The notes under the pieces: model-generated
Database searches by the model: none
What the model was told of the DNA's origin: nothing
The model's input: the letters and a program-made list of their open reading frames with translations, nothing else
Origin: Desulfuromonadaceae bacterium
GTDB lineage: Bacteria; Desulfobacterota; Desulfuromonadia; Desulfuromonadales; Desulfuromonadaceae
Reading direction: 5' to 3'
Length of the DNA stretch: 64,000 nucleotides
Assembly (NCBI GenBank): GCA_016936455.1
Contig: JAFGXV010000019.1
Coordinates: 91,604-155,603 of the forward strand
Position numbers and translations under genes: made by a program
Shown: positions 55,210 to 62,569 of the stretch, one piece after another
Position numbering within the stretch: the stretch's first letter is position 1
Layout of the letters: every line of letters begins with the position of its first letter

Positions 55210-55286
55210 TGGTGGGCCCACCAGGACTCGAACCTGGGACTAACCGGTTATGAGCCGGTGGCTCTGACCAACTGAGCTATAGGCCC
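55210..55286 (-). tRNA. tRNA with CAU anticodon (Ile2, lysidine-type, or elongator Met)
   Basis: 77 bases including an encoded CCA. Acceptor GGGCCTA / TGGGCCC, D-arm GCTCAGTTGGTCAGAGC, anticodon arm CCGGCTCATAACCGG with anticodon CAT, T-arm CCAGGTTCGAGTCCTGG. The stem CGG-CTCATAA-CCG and the acceptor resemble isoleucine-2 tRNAs whose C34 becomes lysidine, but elongator Met cannot be excluded without identity tests. Confidence 0.93.
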
Positions 55287-55464
55287 ACAAAAAACAGAGA
55301 ATCGATTCTAGTGAAATCTTTCCGACGCTGTCAAATGAAAAAACGCGCCTGCACCACACAGATCTTCTGCCGTCCCTCGCCGTGGTGTGGCGGACTGTGC
55401 TATACTCCGAGGGTGAACGATTCTGAGTGGTGTTTTTTTGAAGAGGATGCGGCGGGAGGATGTG

Positions 55465-56298
55465 ATGAGTGTTGTTGTGACGATCTTATGTGAGAACAGC
55501 GTCGGTCGGGCCATTCCGGCGATCGGCGAGCACGGTTTTGCCTGCCTGGTGGAGACGCCGGCGACTCGGCTGCTGGTCGACAGCGGACAAGGGCTGGGCA
55601 TTGAACGCAACGCCCGGGTGCTGGGCAAGGATCTGCGCGAGGTCGACCAGATCGTCATCAGCCATGGCCATTATGATCATGCCGGCGGACTGGACCTGGT
55701 GCTGGCGCAGACAGGACCGATCGATGTCTATGCTCATCCGCAGATTTTTGTCCCGCGTTACCACCGAACGGACCATGCCCTGCGCTTTATCGGCATCCCG
55801 AAGCGCCAGCAAGTCTTTGAAGCGCTGGGCGCGCGGTTTTGCTGGACGCCACAATTCCAGCAGATTGCCGAAGGTGTTTATGTGACCGGCGAGGTGGAAC
55901 GGCGTACAGACTATGAAAAGGGGGAGCCGAGTCTGGTGGTCAAAGGGGATGACGGCGCCTTTACCGCGGACCCTTTCGTCGACGACATGGCGGTTGTGGT
56001 TCGCAGCAGCCGCGGGCTGGTGGTGGTGCTGGGCTGCGCCCATGCCGGCATGATCAACACCCTGCTGCACGTGCAGAAGCATTTGCCGGGTGAGCCGATC
56101 CATGCTGTGGTCGGGGGGACCCACCTTGGTCCCGCCAGCCCGGACCAGTTCGAGCGCACGGTGGCGGATCTGGAGAGGTTCGGCATCGAAAAAATCGGGG
56201 TGTCACACTGTACCGGGCAGGCGCGGGCGGCTCAGCTGCGAGAGCGGATCGGTCAGCGCTTTTTCTTCGGCAGCGTCGGCGCCGTTCTCGAAATCTGA
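55465..56298 (+). CDS. MBL-fold metallo-hydrolase
   Basis: 277 residues. The zinc-binding motif SHGHYDHAGGL is at ~60-70, further ligands appear at GCAHAGMINTL and HCTGQARAAQ near the end. The N-terminal LVDSGQGLGIERNARVLG and GGTHLGPASPDQFERTVADLERFGI match the group related to dihydropterin-methyl-aminobenzene phosphate synthase of methanogens, for which bacterial function is unknown. GGGAGG lies just before the ATG at 55465; the frame starts upstream at 55438. The glycine-zipper lipoprotein follows 39 bases later. Confidence 0.9.
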   Translation: MSVVVTILCENSVGRAIPAIGEHGFACLVETPATRLLVDSGQGLGIERNARVLGKDLREVDQIVISHGHYDHAGGLDLVLAQTGPIDVYAHPQIFVPRYHRTDHALRFIGIPKRQQVFEALGARFCWTPQFQQIAEGVYVTGEVERRTDYEKGEPSLVVKGDDGAFTADPFVDDMAVVVRSSRGLVVVLGCAHAGMINTLLHVQKHLPGEPIHAVVGGTHLGPASPDQFERTVADLERFGIEKIGVSHCTGQARAAQLRERIGQRFFFGSVGAVLEI

Positions 56299-56337
56299 TC
56301 GTCTGTCAGGGCGGTAATCGCCATATGGGAGGGCACT

Positions 56338-56796
56338 ATGAAAACGGTGGTACGATCTCTCTTGTTCATGGCCATTGGGGTCTGGCTGGTTTCCTGCGCC
56401 AGTCCTCCTTCGGCGCAGTATTATTCACGGTCGCAGATCCAGCGCCAGCTTTCTGTTTTTTATGGCACGGTGCTGGTTGTTGAACCCGTGCATATCGAAG
56501 GCACCCAGACCGGACTGGGAACCTTGGGTGGCGCGGTACTCGGCGGCATTGCCGGCAATGCGGTCGGAGGAGGTCATGGACGGGCTCTGGCAACGGTGGC
56601 CGGAGTCGTCGGCGGAGCACTGGTGGGGGCCGCGGTGGAGCAGGGCGCAACCCAGGCCAACGGACTGGAGATTACGGTTGAGCTCGACAGCGGCGAGGTC
56701 ATTGCCGTGGTGCAGGAAGCCGATGATGTCTATCAGGTGGGCGACCGGGTGCGGATTGTCCGCGGACCGGGCGGAATGACCCGGGTGCGCCAGTAG
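56338..56796 (+). CDS. Glycine-zipper outer-membrane lipoprotein (SlyB-like)
   Basis: 152 residues. Lipoprotein signal MKTVVRSLLFMAIGVWLVSC with the lipobox LVSC. The middle carries a glycine-zipper pair of membrane-like segments (GLGTLGGAVLGGIAGNAVGG and ALATVAGVVGGALVGAAVEQG), followed by a small beta domain with VTVELDSGEVIAVVQE-like strands and a final VRIVRGPGGMTRVRQ. Similar to the Rickettsia 17-kDa antigen/SlyB group, which stabilises the outer membrane. It may belong to the same transcript as the MBL gene. Confidence 0.88.
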   Translation: MKTVVRSLLFMAIGVWLVSCASPPSAQYYSRSQIQRQLSVFYGTVLVVEPVHIEGTQTGLGTLGGAVLGGIAGNAVGGGHGRALATVAGVVGGALVGAAVEQGATQANGLEITVELDSGEVIAVVQEADDVYQVGDRVRIVRGPGGMTRVRQ

Positions 56797-56848
56797 TTTT
56801 ACCGTCCGCAACAGACAGCGATGGGGATCGGGGTGGGGGATCTTTTTC

Positions 56849-56877
56849 TTGACTTTTCAACCCATCAACTTTACACA
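56849..56877 (+). promoter_or_regulatory. Putative promoter of the selenoprotein operon
   Basis: TTGACT (56849-56854), 17-base spacer, TACACA (56872-56877), about 43 bases before the first selenoprotein gene. Confidence 0.5.
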
Positions 56878-56919
56878 TAGTTTTCTGTCGAAAACATAGA
56901 AAGAATTGATGGAGCGGTT

Positions 56920-57261
56920 ATGCCCACTGTTGACTGGATCTATTTCCGCAAAGGCTGAACCTCCTGCACCAAGGCTCAAAGGTTCTTTGAGGCCCATCAG
57001 GTTGAAGTCCGACAGCAGGAAGACGCTCGCAAACAGCAGTACGGCGCCGATCAGGCGTGGGAATTTCTGGCGCAAGCGGGCCGGGTTGTGGTTGTCAGGG
57101 GAAAGAAGATTCAGTCCCTTGAGCCGTCTGCGGCAACGCGCGAGGCCGTGCTGAAGGGTGCGCTGGGGCCCTCCGGCACCCTGCGGGCGCCGACGCTGCG
57201 GGTTGGGTCGGACTGTCTGGTCGGGTTTGATGACCAGCTGTATCAGGATTATCTGCTGTAG
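56920..57261 (+). CDS. ArsC-family selenoprotein (in-frame UGA read as selenocysteine)
   Basis: The frame from ATG 56920 (GGAG five bases upstream) runs to TAG 57259 with one in-frame TGA at 56956-56958 as codon 13. Reading it as Sec gives 113 residues: MPTVDWIYFRKG-U-TSCTKAQRFF, a thioredoxin-fold start with UxxC in place of the usual CxxC or CxxS. The rest (WEFLAQAGRVVVVRGKKIQSL; GALGPSGTLRAPTLRVGSDCLVGFDDQLYQ) matches the Spx/ArsC-like fold with a cis-proline region. A hairpin with GGU in the loop lies 17-36 bases after the UGA. Role: probable thiol/selenol redox protein or arsenate-reductase-like enzyme; the substrate is unknown. Confidence 0.85.
56973..56994 (+). promoter_or_regulatory. 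Candidate bacterial SECIS hairpin in the ArsC-like gene
   Basis: ctcaaag-gtt-ctttgag forms a 7-bp stem extended by gg(c)/gcc, with GGU at the apical loop. The loop lies about 24 bases after the UGA, matching the position and loop of SelB-binding bSECIS elements. Confidence 0.65.
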
Positions 57262-57301
57262 GGGCGCTGTCCCTGCGGTTTGCAAACGAAAGGAAACGTC
57301 A

Positions 57302-57607
57302 ATGCTGACAATTACGGATGAAGCCAAGAACGTGCTGCAGGGTATCCTCAAGGATCATCCCGGCAAAGCGCTGCGGTTGGTGCTGGCAGGCTTTGGCTGA
57401 GGTGGTCCCTCTTTGGGATTGACTCTGGATGAGGCAACGGATCAGGATACACAGAAAACCATCAACGACATCAACGTCCTGCTCGACCCGCAGGTCGCCC
57501 GCTTTGCCGGGGATCAGGTCATTCATTATGTGCAGGACGGTTTTACCATCACCCCAAAAAGCGGCAGTTCCTGCAGCTCCAGCTGTAGCGGGTGTGGCAG
57601 CCACTGA
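57302..57607 (+). CDS. HesB/IscA-like selenoprotein (in-frame UGA read as selenocysteine)
   Basis: The frame from ATG 57302 (AAAGGAAA upstream) to TGA 57605 has one internal TGA at 57398-57400 as codon 33. Reading it as Sec gives 101 residues: MLTITDEAKNVLQGILKD, then LRLVLAGFG-U-GGPSLGLTLDEAT, ending SSCSSSCSGCGSH. The Sec takes the place of the first conserved Cys of IscA/HesB iron-sulfur carriers, and a Cys-rich tail follows. HesB-like selenoproteins are known from this bacterial group. A hairpin after the UGA (gtccc/gggat) is weak as a SECIS, so I leave that element open. It is 40 bases after the ArsC-like selenoprotein gene and shares its terminator. Confidence 0.85.
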
Positions 57608-57632
57608 GGGTGTGATTGTTTAAATGAGAAGC

Positions 57633-57663
57633 AAAAAAGGCGTCCCGAAGGGGCGCCTTTTTT
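57633..57663 (+). terminator. Terminator of the selenoprotein operon
   Basis: 14-bp stem aaaaaaggcgtccc / ggggcgcctttttt (one T-G pair), loop gaa, ending in six T. It is also suited to the convergent acyltransferase gene, since the other strand gives an equal T run. Confidence 0.92.
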
Positions 57664-57700
57664 GTGGCTGGTTCATGTGGCTGCGTTGGCGAGACCGATC

Positions 57701-58477
57701 CTATTGCCACTGCTGCAGCCGATCCTGGATGAAGTGGATGATCTGCTGATGGGCATCCCGCGCCTGCCCGGAGACAGCCATCGGAGCTCCGAATTCGATG
57801 TGAATCCGTCGGCTGGGGTCAATGCGGCCAAAGTCTTTCAGCCGCTGCCCGTTGCCCCAGGCATCTGTTTTCAGTGCCAGCGGGATGACCGGCACCCCCG
57901 CTTTCTGGGCCAGTTTGATGCCGATCGAGTTGAAGTGCTCAGGAGCAAACTCTGTGGTGCGGGTGGTCTGCGGAAAGACCACAATGGAGACCCCCTGTTT
58001 CAGTCGCTTGATCCCCTCTTCCAGCACCACCTTCAGATCCTCGCGCGGATTGCTGCGGTTGACAACGACCGGATCGCGCGAGCGCATGACATGTTTGAAC
58101 AGCGGATAATCAATCAGGCTCTGCTTGATGACGAAGGTGACCCGCCGGTACGGGGCGATCAGGGTTGGCAGCGCAAAGGTTTCCAGCGTACTCATGTGGT
58201 TGCCAATAAAAACACAGGGTTCATGGCTCGCCTGGACATGCTCCAGACCCCGGATGTCCAATTCGGCACCACAACGCTCGAGCGCGCGGATGGTTCTGAG
58301 GCTGCTCAGGGCCCAGTCACCGTCGATATACATGCCCTTTTTCGCCATCAGCGCCGCCCGGAAAACGATCCAGAAAGCCTGAACGTAGAACCCCGGCGTC
58401 GGCATCAGGTTCAGCGGCCAGCAGGCTGCTGTCGAAGGGGTGTGGTATTCACCCTTGGTGACGGGAACCGTCAGCAT
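57701..58477 (-). CDS. PlsC-like 1-acyl-glycerol-3-phosphate acyltransferase family protein
   Basis: 258 residues. Acyltransferase motif I reads GNHMSTLE, so the usual NHxxxxD is NHxxxxE, and motif III reads FPQTTRT instead of FPEGTRS. Motif IV appears as VPVIPLALKTDAWGNG. A hydrophobic segment near the N-terminus (FYVQAFWIVFRAALMA) would place it at the inner membrane. The changes leave general acyltransferase activity likely but alter acceptor binding, so the substrate may not be lysophosphatidate. Convergent with the selenoprotein operon; the Yip1-like gene precedes it by 22 bases and likely shares its transcript. Confidence 0.83.
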   Translation of the reverse strand: MLTVPVTKGEYHTPSTAACWPLNLMPTPGFYVQAFWIVFRAALMAKKGMYIDGDWALSSLRTIRALERCGAELDIRGLEHVQASHEPCVFIGNHMSTLETFALPTLIAPYRRVTFVIKQSLIDYPLFKHVMRSRDPVVVNRSNPREDLKVVLEEGIKRLKQGVSIVVFPQTTRTTEFAPEHFNSIGIKLAQKAGVPVIPLALKTDAWGNGQRLKDFGRIDPSRRIHIEFGAPMAVSGQARDAHQQIIHFIQDRLQQWQ

Positions 58478-58499
58478 GAAAACTCCTTTTCGCCTGCGT

Positions 58500-59141
58500 C
58501 TAGTGCGCGTCAGGCTGAAGGGCCGGGCAGACCAGGGTTGCCGGGGCCGGCTCGGCGGACGTTGCCTGATGGCGGTTGCGGAACTCCGAGCCCAAGGACA
58601 GGATCGCCAGCAGAACGCAGCTGATGCCGAAGATCATCCAGGCGGTGTTGCTGCTGAGCTGATAGACCTCAATGGCGGCGGTGATCAGCAGGTAGGCCAG
58701 CAGTGCCAGCATGATCAGGTTGCCGGCGTAGGGAATCGCCAGCGCGATGACGGCAATCGGTGCGATGCCGCTGATCTGGGCACAGACGCGGAATGCCGTT
58801 TCAATCTCACTGTCGGCCCCCAGCGCTTTCATGGCGATGAACAGCAGAAAAGATCCGCCATAGCAGAAGGCAATCAGGGTGATGGGCACAAACAGGACGG
58901 CCGACAGGGCGGTGAACAGGCCGACCGAAGCGCCGTTGATCATGTAAAAGAAGGTGACAAAGATTTTGACGATGCCGGCCAGCAGACCCATGCTGACGAT
59001 TCGCATCAGCGGATCGCTGTAGCCGCCGGTTTTGCTCAGATTGCGGAAGATTTGAGCCGGGTTGAGCAGCAGCTGCTTGGTAAAATCAACACATTCAAGC
59101 GTCTTGGCGCGCAGGCCTGCGGTGGTTGCCGTCTGTTCCAT
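58500..59141 (-). CDS. Yip1-family multi-spanning membrane protein
   Basis: 213 residues, five predicted TM helices (IVSMGLLAGIVKIFVTFFYM; GLFTALSAVLFVPITLIAFCYGG; IAPIAVIALAIPYAGNLIMLALLAYLLI; TAWMIFGISCVLLAILSL). The N-terminal FTKQLLLNPAQIFRNLSKTGGY and the helix pattern match the YIP1 domain family. Function in bacteria is unknown. The ATG at 59141 has GGGAG six bases upstream; the frame continues upstream but without signals. Ends 22 bases before the acyltransferase start. Confidence 0.8.
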   Translation of the reverse strand: MEQTATTAGLRAKTLECVDFTKQLLLNPAQIFRNLSKTGGYSDPLMRIVSMGLLAGIVKIFVTFFYMINGASVGLFTALSAVLFVPITLIAFCYGGSFLLFIAMKALGADSEIETAFRVCAQISGIAPIAVIALAIPYAGNLIMLALLAYLLITAAIEVYQLSSNTAWMIFGISCVLLAILSLGSEFRNRHQATSAEPAPATLVCPALQPDAH

Positions 59142-59262
59142 GAAAGTTCTCCCTGTGTCGCCAGCCGGTCGTGGCACACGATAATAAAGGTTCGCTGCCC
59201 TGCCCGTCAGCCGGGAAAACCGGCTAACAGCCCGAAAGGCCGGGATGATAGCAGCTGGTCTG

Positions 59263-59277
59263 TGTATACAATATACA
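59263..59277. promoter_or_regulatory. Operator-like inverted repeat TGTATA-N3-TATACA
   Basis: A perfect 6-bp inverted repeat with a 3-base centre (tgtata-caa-tataca), 122 bases upstream of the Yip1 gene start. The sequence class fits a small dimeric repressor; no regulator gene lies next to it apart from the OmpR-type gene. Confidence 0.4.
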
Positions 59278-59453
59278 ACAACGTTTGAGTATAATAATAA
59301 AGAAAGCGTTCCGTCCAGCCTTTTGTTGCGCCGCTGGTTTTGGTGTGACGGCAATTAAAGGGAAACAAGCCATGCACGGTTCAATTCTGCGACCGTTTCC
59401 TGAACCGCATGTGCTGCATGGGCGGGGGGCACGATACACGCGAGGGCTTTGCT

Positions 59454-59482
59454 TTGACAGCGCAGCGCAACTTCGTTAAAGT
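59454..59482 (+). promoter_or_regulatory. Putative promoter of the response regulator/kinase operon
   Basis: TTGACA (59454-59459), 17-base spacer, TAAAGT (59477-59482), 55 bases before the ATG at 59537. Confidence 0.55.
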
Positions 59483-59536
59483 CCAGAAATCGGGAGGTGT
59501 TTTTTTGCTGATTTGCCTAGTTGACATGCTGACCCC

Positions 59537-60283
59537 ATGACCCTCACCAAACGACCCGGACAGCTGCTGATCGTTGAAGACGATCCGGACCTCAGGGAGA
59601 CGCTGGAAGATTATTTTTCCCTGGCCGGGTATGCCGTGACGACAACGGCCCTGGCGCAGGGCTTCCGGGCCCTGCTGGACCGGCAGGATTTCGACCTGAT
59701 CCTGCTCGATCTCAACCTGCCCGATGGCGACGGGCTGAAACTGCTGCGCGATCTGCGCCGGGTTTCCACCGTTCCGGCGCTGGTTATTACCGGCCGGCGC
59801 GACCAGGAGAGCCGTCTGAGTGCGCTTGAGCTGGAGGCCGATGACTTCATCAACAAGCCGTTCGTGCTGCGTGAACTGGCCTTGCGCGTGCGCAATTGTC
59901 TGTCGCGCTACCATCATATCCCCGATGAACGGCTGTCGCAGCTGGGTCGATGGCTTTTTTACCCGCGCCAGCAGTGTCTGCGCCTGGCCACCAGGGCCGA
60001 TGCGCCCGATGCGCCGGAGATCGTGATGCTGACCGCCGGTGAAACCGTCTGCCTGCGCACCCTGCTCGGCGCTCAGGGGCGACTGGTGACCAGCCCGCAG
60101 CTGCTGGCGGCCCTGGAAACCACCCTCGGTCAGGCGGAAGCCGAGTCGCTGCCGGTCATGATGTCCCGGTTACGGCAGAAGCTGCGCCTGACTCTGGCGG
60201 ACATCAACCTTAATCCGATCGAGAATATTCCGCGTCAGGGCTACCGCATCAGGCTGCCCCTCTGGGAATCACCCACCCCATGA
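59537..60283 (+). CDS. OmpR/PhoB-family response regulator
   Basis: 248 residues. Receiver with Asp58 in LILLDLNLPDGDG, acidic pair EDD at 14-16 and Lys in FINKPFVL; C-terminal winged helix with ETVCLRTLLGAQGRLVTSPQLLAAL and the recognition part VMMSRLRQKLRL...GYRIRL. The output resembles the OmpR type although the middle is diverged. It overlaps the kinase gene by 4 bases (ATGA). A tandem GTTAAT repeat with 11-base period lies upstream of the giant adhesin gene, a likely target. Confidence 0.9.
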   Translation: MTLTKRPGQLLIVEDDPDLRETLEDYFSLAGYAVTTTALAQGFRALLDRQDFDLILLDLNLPDGDGLKLLRDLRRVSTVPALVITGRRDQESRLSALELEADDFINKPFVLRELALRVRNCLSRYHHIPDERLSQLGRWLFYPRQQCLRLATRADAPDAPEIVMLTAGETVCLRTLLGAQGRLVTSPQLLAALETTLGQAEAESLPVMMSRLRQKLRLTLADINLNPIENIPRQGYRIRLPLWESPTP

Positions 60284-62337
60284 CATTTGCCGGCACGACA
60301 CAGCGGCTGACCATCGGCCTGATACTGCTGCTGGTGGTTGGCATGCTGTCCGTGCGCGCCCAGGCCGAAGACCCGCCGTCCATCGCTCCGGCCTCCGGCC
60401 AGCTGTCCCCGGTCACCTTGACCGCCAACGCCCCCACCATCGCTCTGAACGGTCATCTGGCCCAGTACCTCGATGACAGCAAACAGCGCGACATTGCCGC
60501 GATCCGCCAGCTGCCGGCCACCGCCTTCAGACCGCTGCCCGGCAGCGCCAACGTCGGCTACCGCGACACCGTGCTCTGGCTGCGGATCACCCTGCAGCGC
60601 AGCGCCGATGCCCCCGCCATCTGGTGGCTGGTGGTCGGGCCGGCCTATCTGGACCGGGTCAGCCTGTTCCCGGCGCTGGCCGGACAGGAGCCGGTCCGCG
60701 AGATTGCGCCGGCGCGCAACTGGTCGCAGCGGGAACTCCCCGCCCGCCATGTCATCTTTGCCCTCGATCTGGGGTCGCAACCACAGCAGACCTTTTTCCT
60801 GCGGGTCGAAAACGCCACCGCCCTGCAGGCCAGCCCGGTTTTGTGGCAGCCGCAGGCCTATCTCCCCCACAGTGTGCGAACGGCTCTGCTCCACGGTGGG
60901 GCGCTGATGACCGCGCTGGTCATCGTGCTGATCAACCTGTTCTACTGGTTCAGCCTGCGCCAGCCCATCTTCCTCTGGTACATTACCTTTGTCGGTAGCA
61001 CAGCCCTGACGCTGATGCAGATCGAAGGCTACCTGCTGCTGCTGTTGCAGCCCGAAGCTCCGTTCCCCGACAAAATCCTTCTTGCCCTGTCCCAGCTGGC
61101 GGCGGCGTTGTCCTTTTACGGCCTGTTTGCCGCATTCGTCAAACCGCAGCGCTACTGGCCCGGAAGCTGCCGGCTGGCCGGGGGGCTGACCGGCACCGTG
61201 CTTGTCAGCGTCATGCTGTTGCTGCTGCTGGGGCAGACAGGTACCGCAGTGCAGATCGAATGGGGTTACGTGCTGTGCCTGTTTGTTGTCAGCATGACCG
61301 GCAGCTGCCTTATGGCCCTGCGTCGCGATCTGCGGGCGATCCGCTACCTGCTCTGCTTTAGCGTGCTGATCCTGTTGATCATCCTGCACGCCCTCAGGCT
61401 GTTCGGGCTGGTTGACTTCCCTTTCGATTTCTCCACGCTTTTCGTCGTCGCCTGCCTGATCCACTGGGTGTTGCTGCAGCTGGTGATCGTCGATGACATC
61501 AAGACCCTGCGTCGCCAGCATGAAGCCGCGCGCGACGCCGCGCTGGCCAAAGCCCTGGCCATGGAGCAGGAACTGGAACAACGCGTGGAACAGCGCACGG
61601 CTGAGCTGGAGCGGGTCGAGCAGCAGCTGAGGCGGGCTCTGGAGGATGAAAAGGAGACCAATGTTGCCCATCATCAGTTTCTGCGCCTGGTCAGCCACGA
61701 GTTCATGACACCGCTGAGCGTCATGGCCGGCAGCGCGGAGATGCTCTCAGACAGAGGGGATGACCCCGAGCTGCGCGAACGGGTGGTGCGGCGGATTGAG
61801 AATGCCACCGCCAAAATGAACGCACTGGTCGAGCGCGCCCTGCAGATCGACCGCAACGAAGGGGCGGTGTGGCGGGCCAACGCCCAGGAAGTGCGCCTCG
61901 ATAACCTGATCGCTCAGGTTGTTCAGTCCTGTCAGAGTGTCGAACCGGGGCCTGACCGTATCGCCGTTGCCTGCCCGGCACTGGAACTGCGGGTCGACCC
62001 TGAACTGCTGGCCATCGCGCTGCAGAACCTGTTGCTCAACGCCCTGAAATACTCTCCCCCACAGGCCCCGGTGGCCATCCGTGTTGAGCAGGATTCCGAC
62101 GGTCTCCGCATTCACGTCCGGGATCAGGGTGATGGCATTCCGCCCTCCCGGCAGCAGGCCATTTTCGGCAAATACTACCGCCACCACGATGGCCACCCCG
62201 GCCTCGGCCTCGGCCTCTACCTGGTCGACCTGATCATGCGTCTGCACGGCGGCCGGGTGACTCTCGTCAGCACCCCCGGCACAGGCAGCTGCTTCACCCT
62301 CCATCTGCCGCTGCATTCCGACCTGCCACGGGGTTGA
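60280..62337 (+). CDS. 7TMR-DISM sensor histidine kinase
   Basis: 685 residues. Signal peptide (LILLLVVGMLSVRAQA), extracytoplasmic 7TMR-DISMED2-like beta domain (GHLAQYLDDSKQRDIAAI ... SANVGYRDTVLWLRITLQ ... PQQTFFLRVENATALQ), seven TM helices (~200-400), a coiled coil, HisKA with His473 in RLVSHEFMTPLSVMAGSAEM, and HATPase with NLLLNALKYSPP, VRDQGDGIPPS and GHPGLGLGLYLVDLI. DISM receptors often sense carbohydrates or related ligands. Partner of the regulator just upstream. A giant surface protein gene follows after 232 bases. Confidence 0.93.
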   Translation: MTFAGTTQRLTIGLILLLVVGMLSVRAQAEDPPSIAPASGQLSPVTLTANAPTIALNGHLAQYLDDSKQRDIAAIRQLPATAFRPLPGSANVGYRDTVLWLRITLQRSADAPAIWWLVVGPAYLDRVSLFPALAGQEPVREIAPARNWSQRELPARHVIFALDLGSQPQQTFFLRVENATALQASPVLWQPQAYLPHSVRTALLHGGALMTALVIVLINLFYWFSLRQPIFLWYITFVGSTALTLMQIEGYLLLLLQPEAPFPDKILLALSQLAAALSFYGLFAAFVKPQRYWPGSCRLAGGLTGTVLVSVMLLLLLGQTGTAVQIEWGYVLCLFVVSMTGSCLMALRRDLRAIRYLLCFSVLILLIILHALRLFGLVDFPFDFSTLFVVACLIHWVLLQLVIVDDIKTLRRQHEAARDAALAKALAMEQELEQRVEQRTAELERVEQQLRRALEDEKETNVAHHQFLRLVSHEFMTPLSVMAGSAEMLSDRGDDPELRERVVRRIENATAKMNALVERALQIDRNEGAVWRANAQEVRLDNLIAQVVQSCQSVEPGPDRIAVACPALELRVDPELLAIALQNLLLNALKYSPPQAPVAIRVEQDSDGLRIHVRDQGDGIPPSRQQAIFGKYYRHHDGHPGLGLGLYLVDLIMRLHGGRVTLVSTPGTGSCFTLHLPLHSDLPRG

Positions 62338-62422
62338 ACGCCGCACTTTCACGCCTCTACCGTCTGGGCCGATGGCAAGATAAACGAAAAATAATGACCT
62401 GCGCATCGTTTTTTCCCGCCCC

Positions 62423-62439
62423 GTTAATGACCTGTTAAT
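62423..62439 (+). promoter_or_regulatory. Tandem GTTAAT direct repeat, candidate OmpR-type binding site
   Basis: GTTAAT-gacct-GTTAAT: two copies 11 bases apart (62423-62428 and 62434-62439), the spacing used by OmpR/PhoB regulators, 131 bases before the giant surface protein gene. No clear -10 was fixed; candidate around 62455-62460. Confidence 0.5.
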
Positions 62440-62569
62440 CGCTTCGATGATACGTCTATTGGTCAGAGTTTGCCTCATCGCCGCTGTGCAGAGGCCTGCC
62501 GCGCTGACCAGATAAGATTATGGCGATCAAGTTCGGCCAGATATCCTGCTTTGCCCCAAGGAGTTACCC

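Larger units (their letters stand above)
59142..59536. other. Intergenic region between the Yip1 gene and the response regulator
   Basis: 395 bases without a convincing gene; a short frame at 59285-59479 lacks a ribosome site. It holds an operator-like inverted repeat at 59263-59277 and a plus-strand promoter at 59454-59482. Confidence 0.55.

Noticed and set aside
59285..59479. A 64-codon plus-strand frame upstream of the response regulator
   Set aside because: TTG start without ribosome site; it runs into the regulator promoter.
60241..61698. A 485-codon minus-strand frame opposite the 7TMR-DISM kinase
   Set aside because: Low-complexity Gln/Gly/Asp composition typical of an antisense shadow; the kinase motifs are on the plus strand.
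62338..62569. Possible c-di-GMP (GEMM) riboswitch before the giant adhesin
   Set aside because: The tetraloop-receptor core of GEMM is not present; only the GTTAAT repeat stands out.
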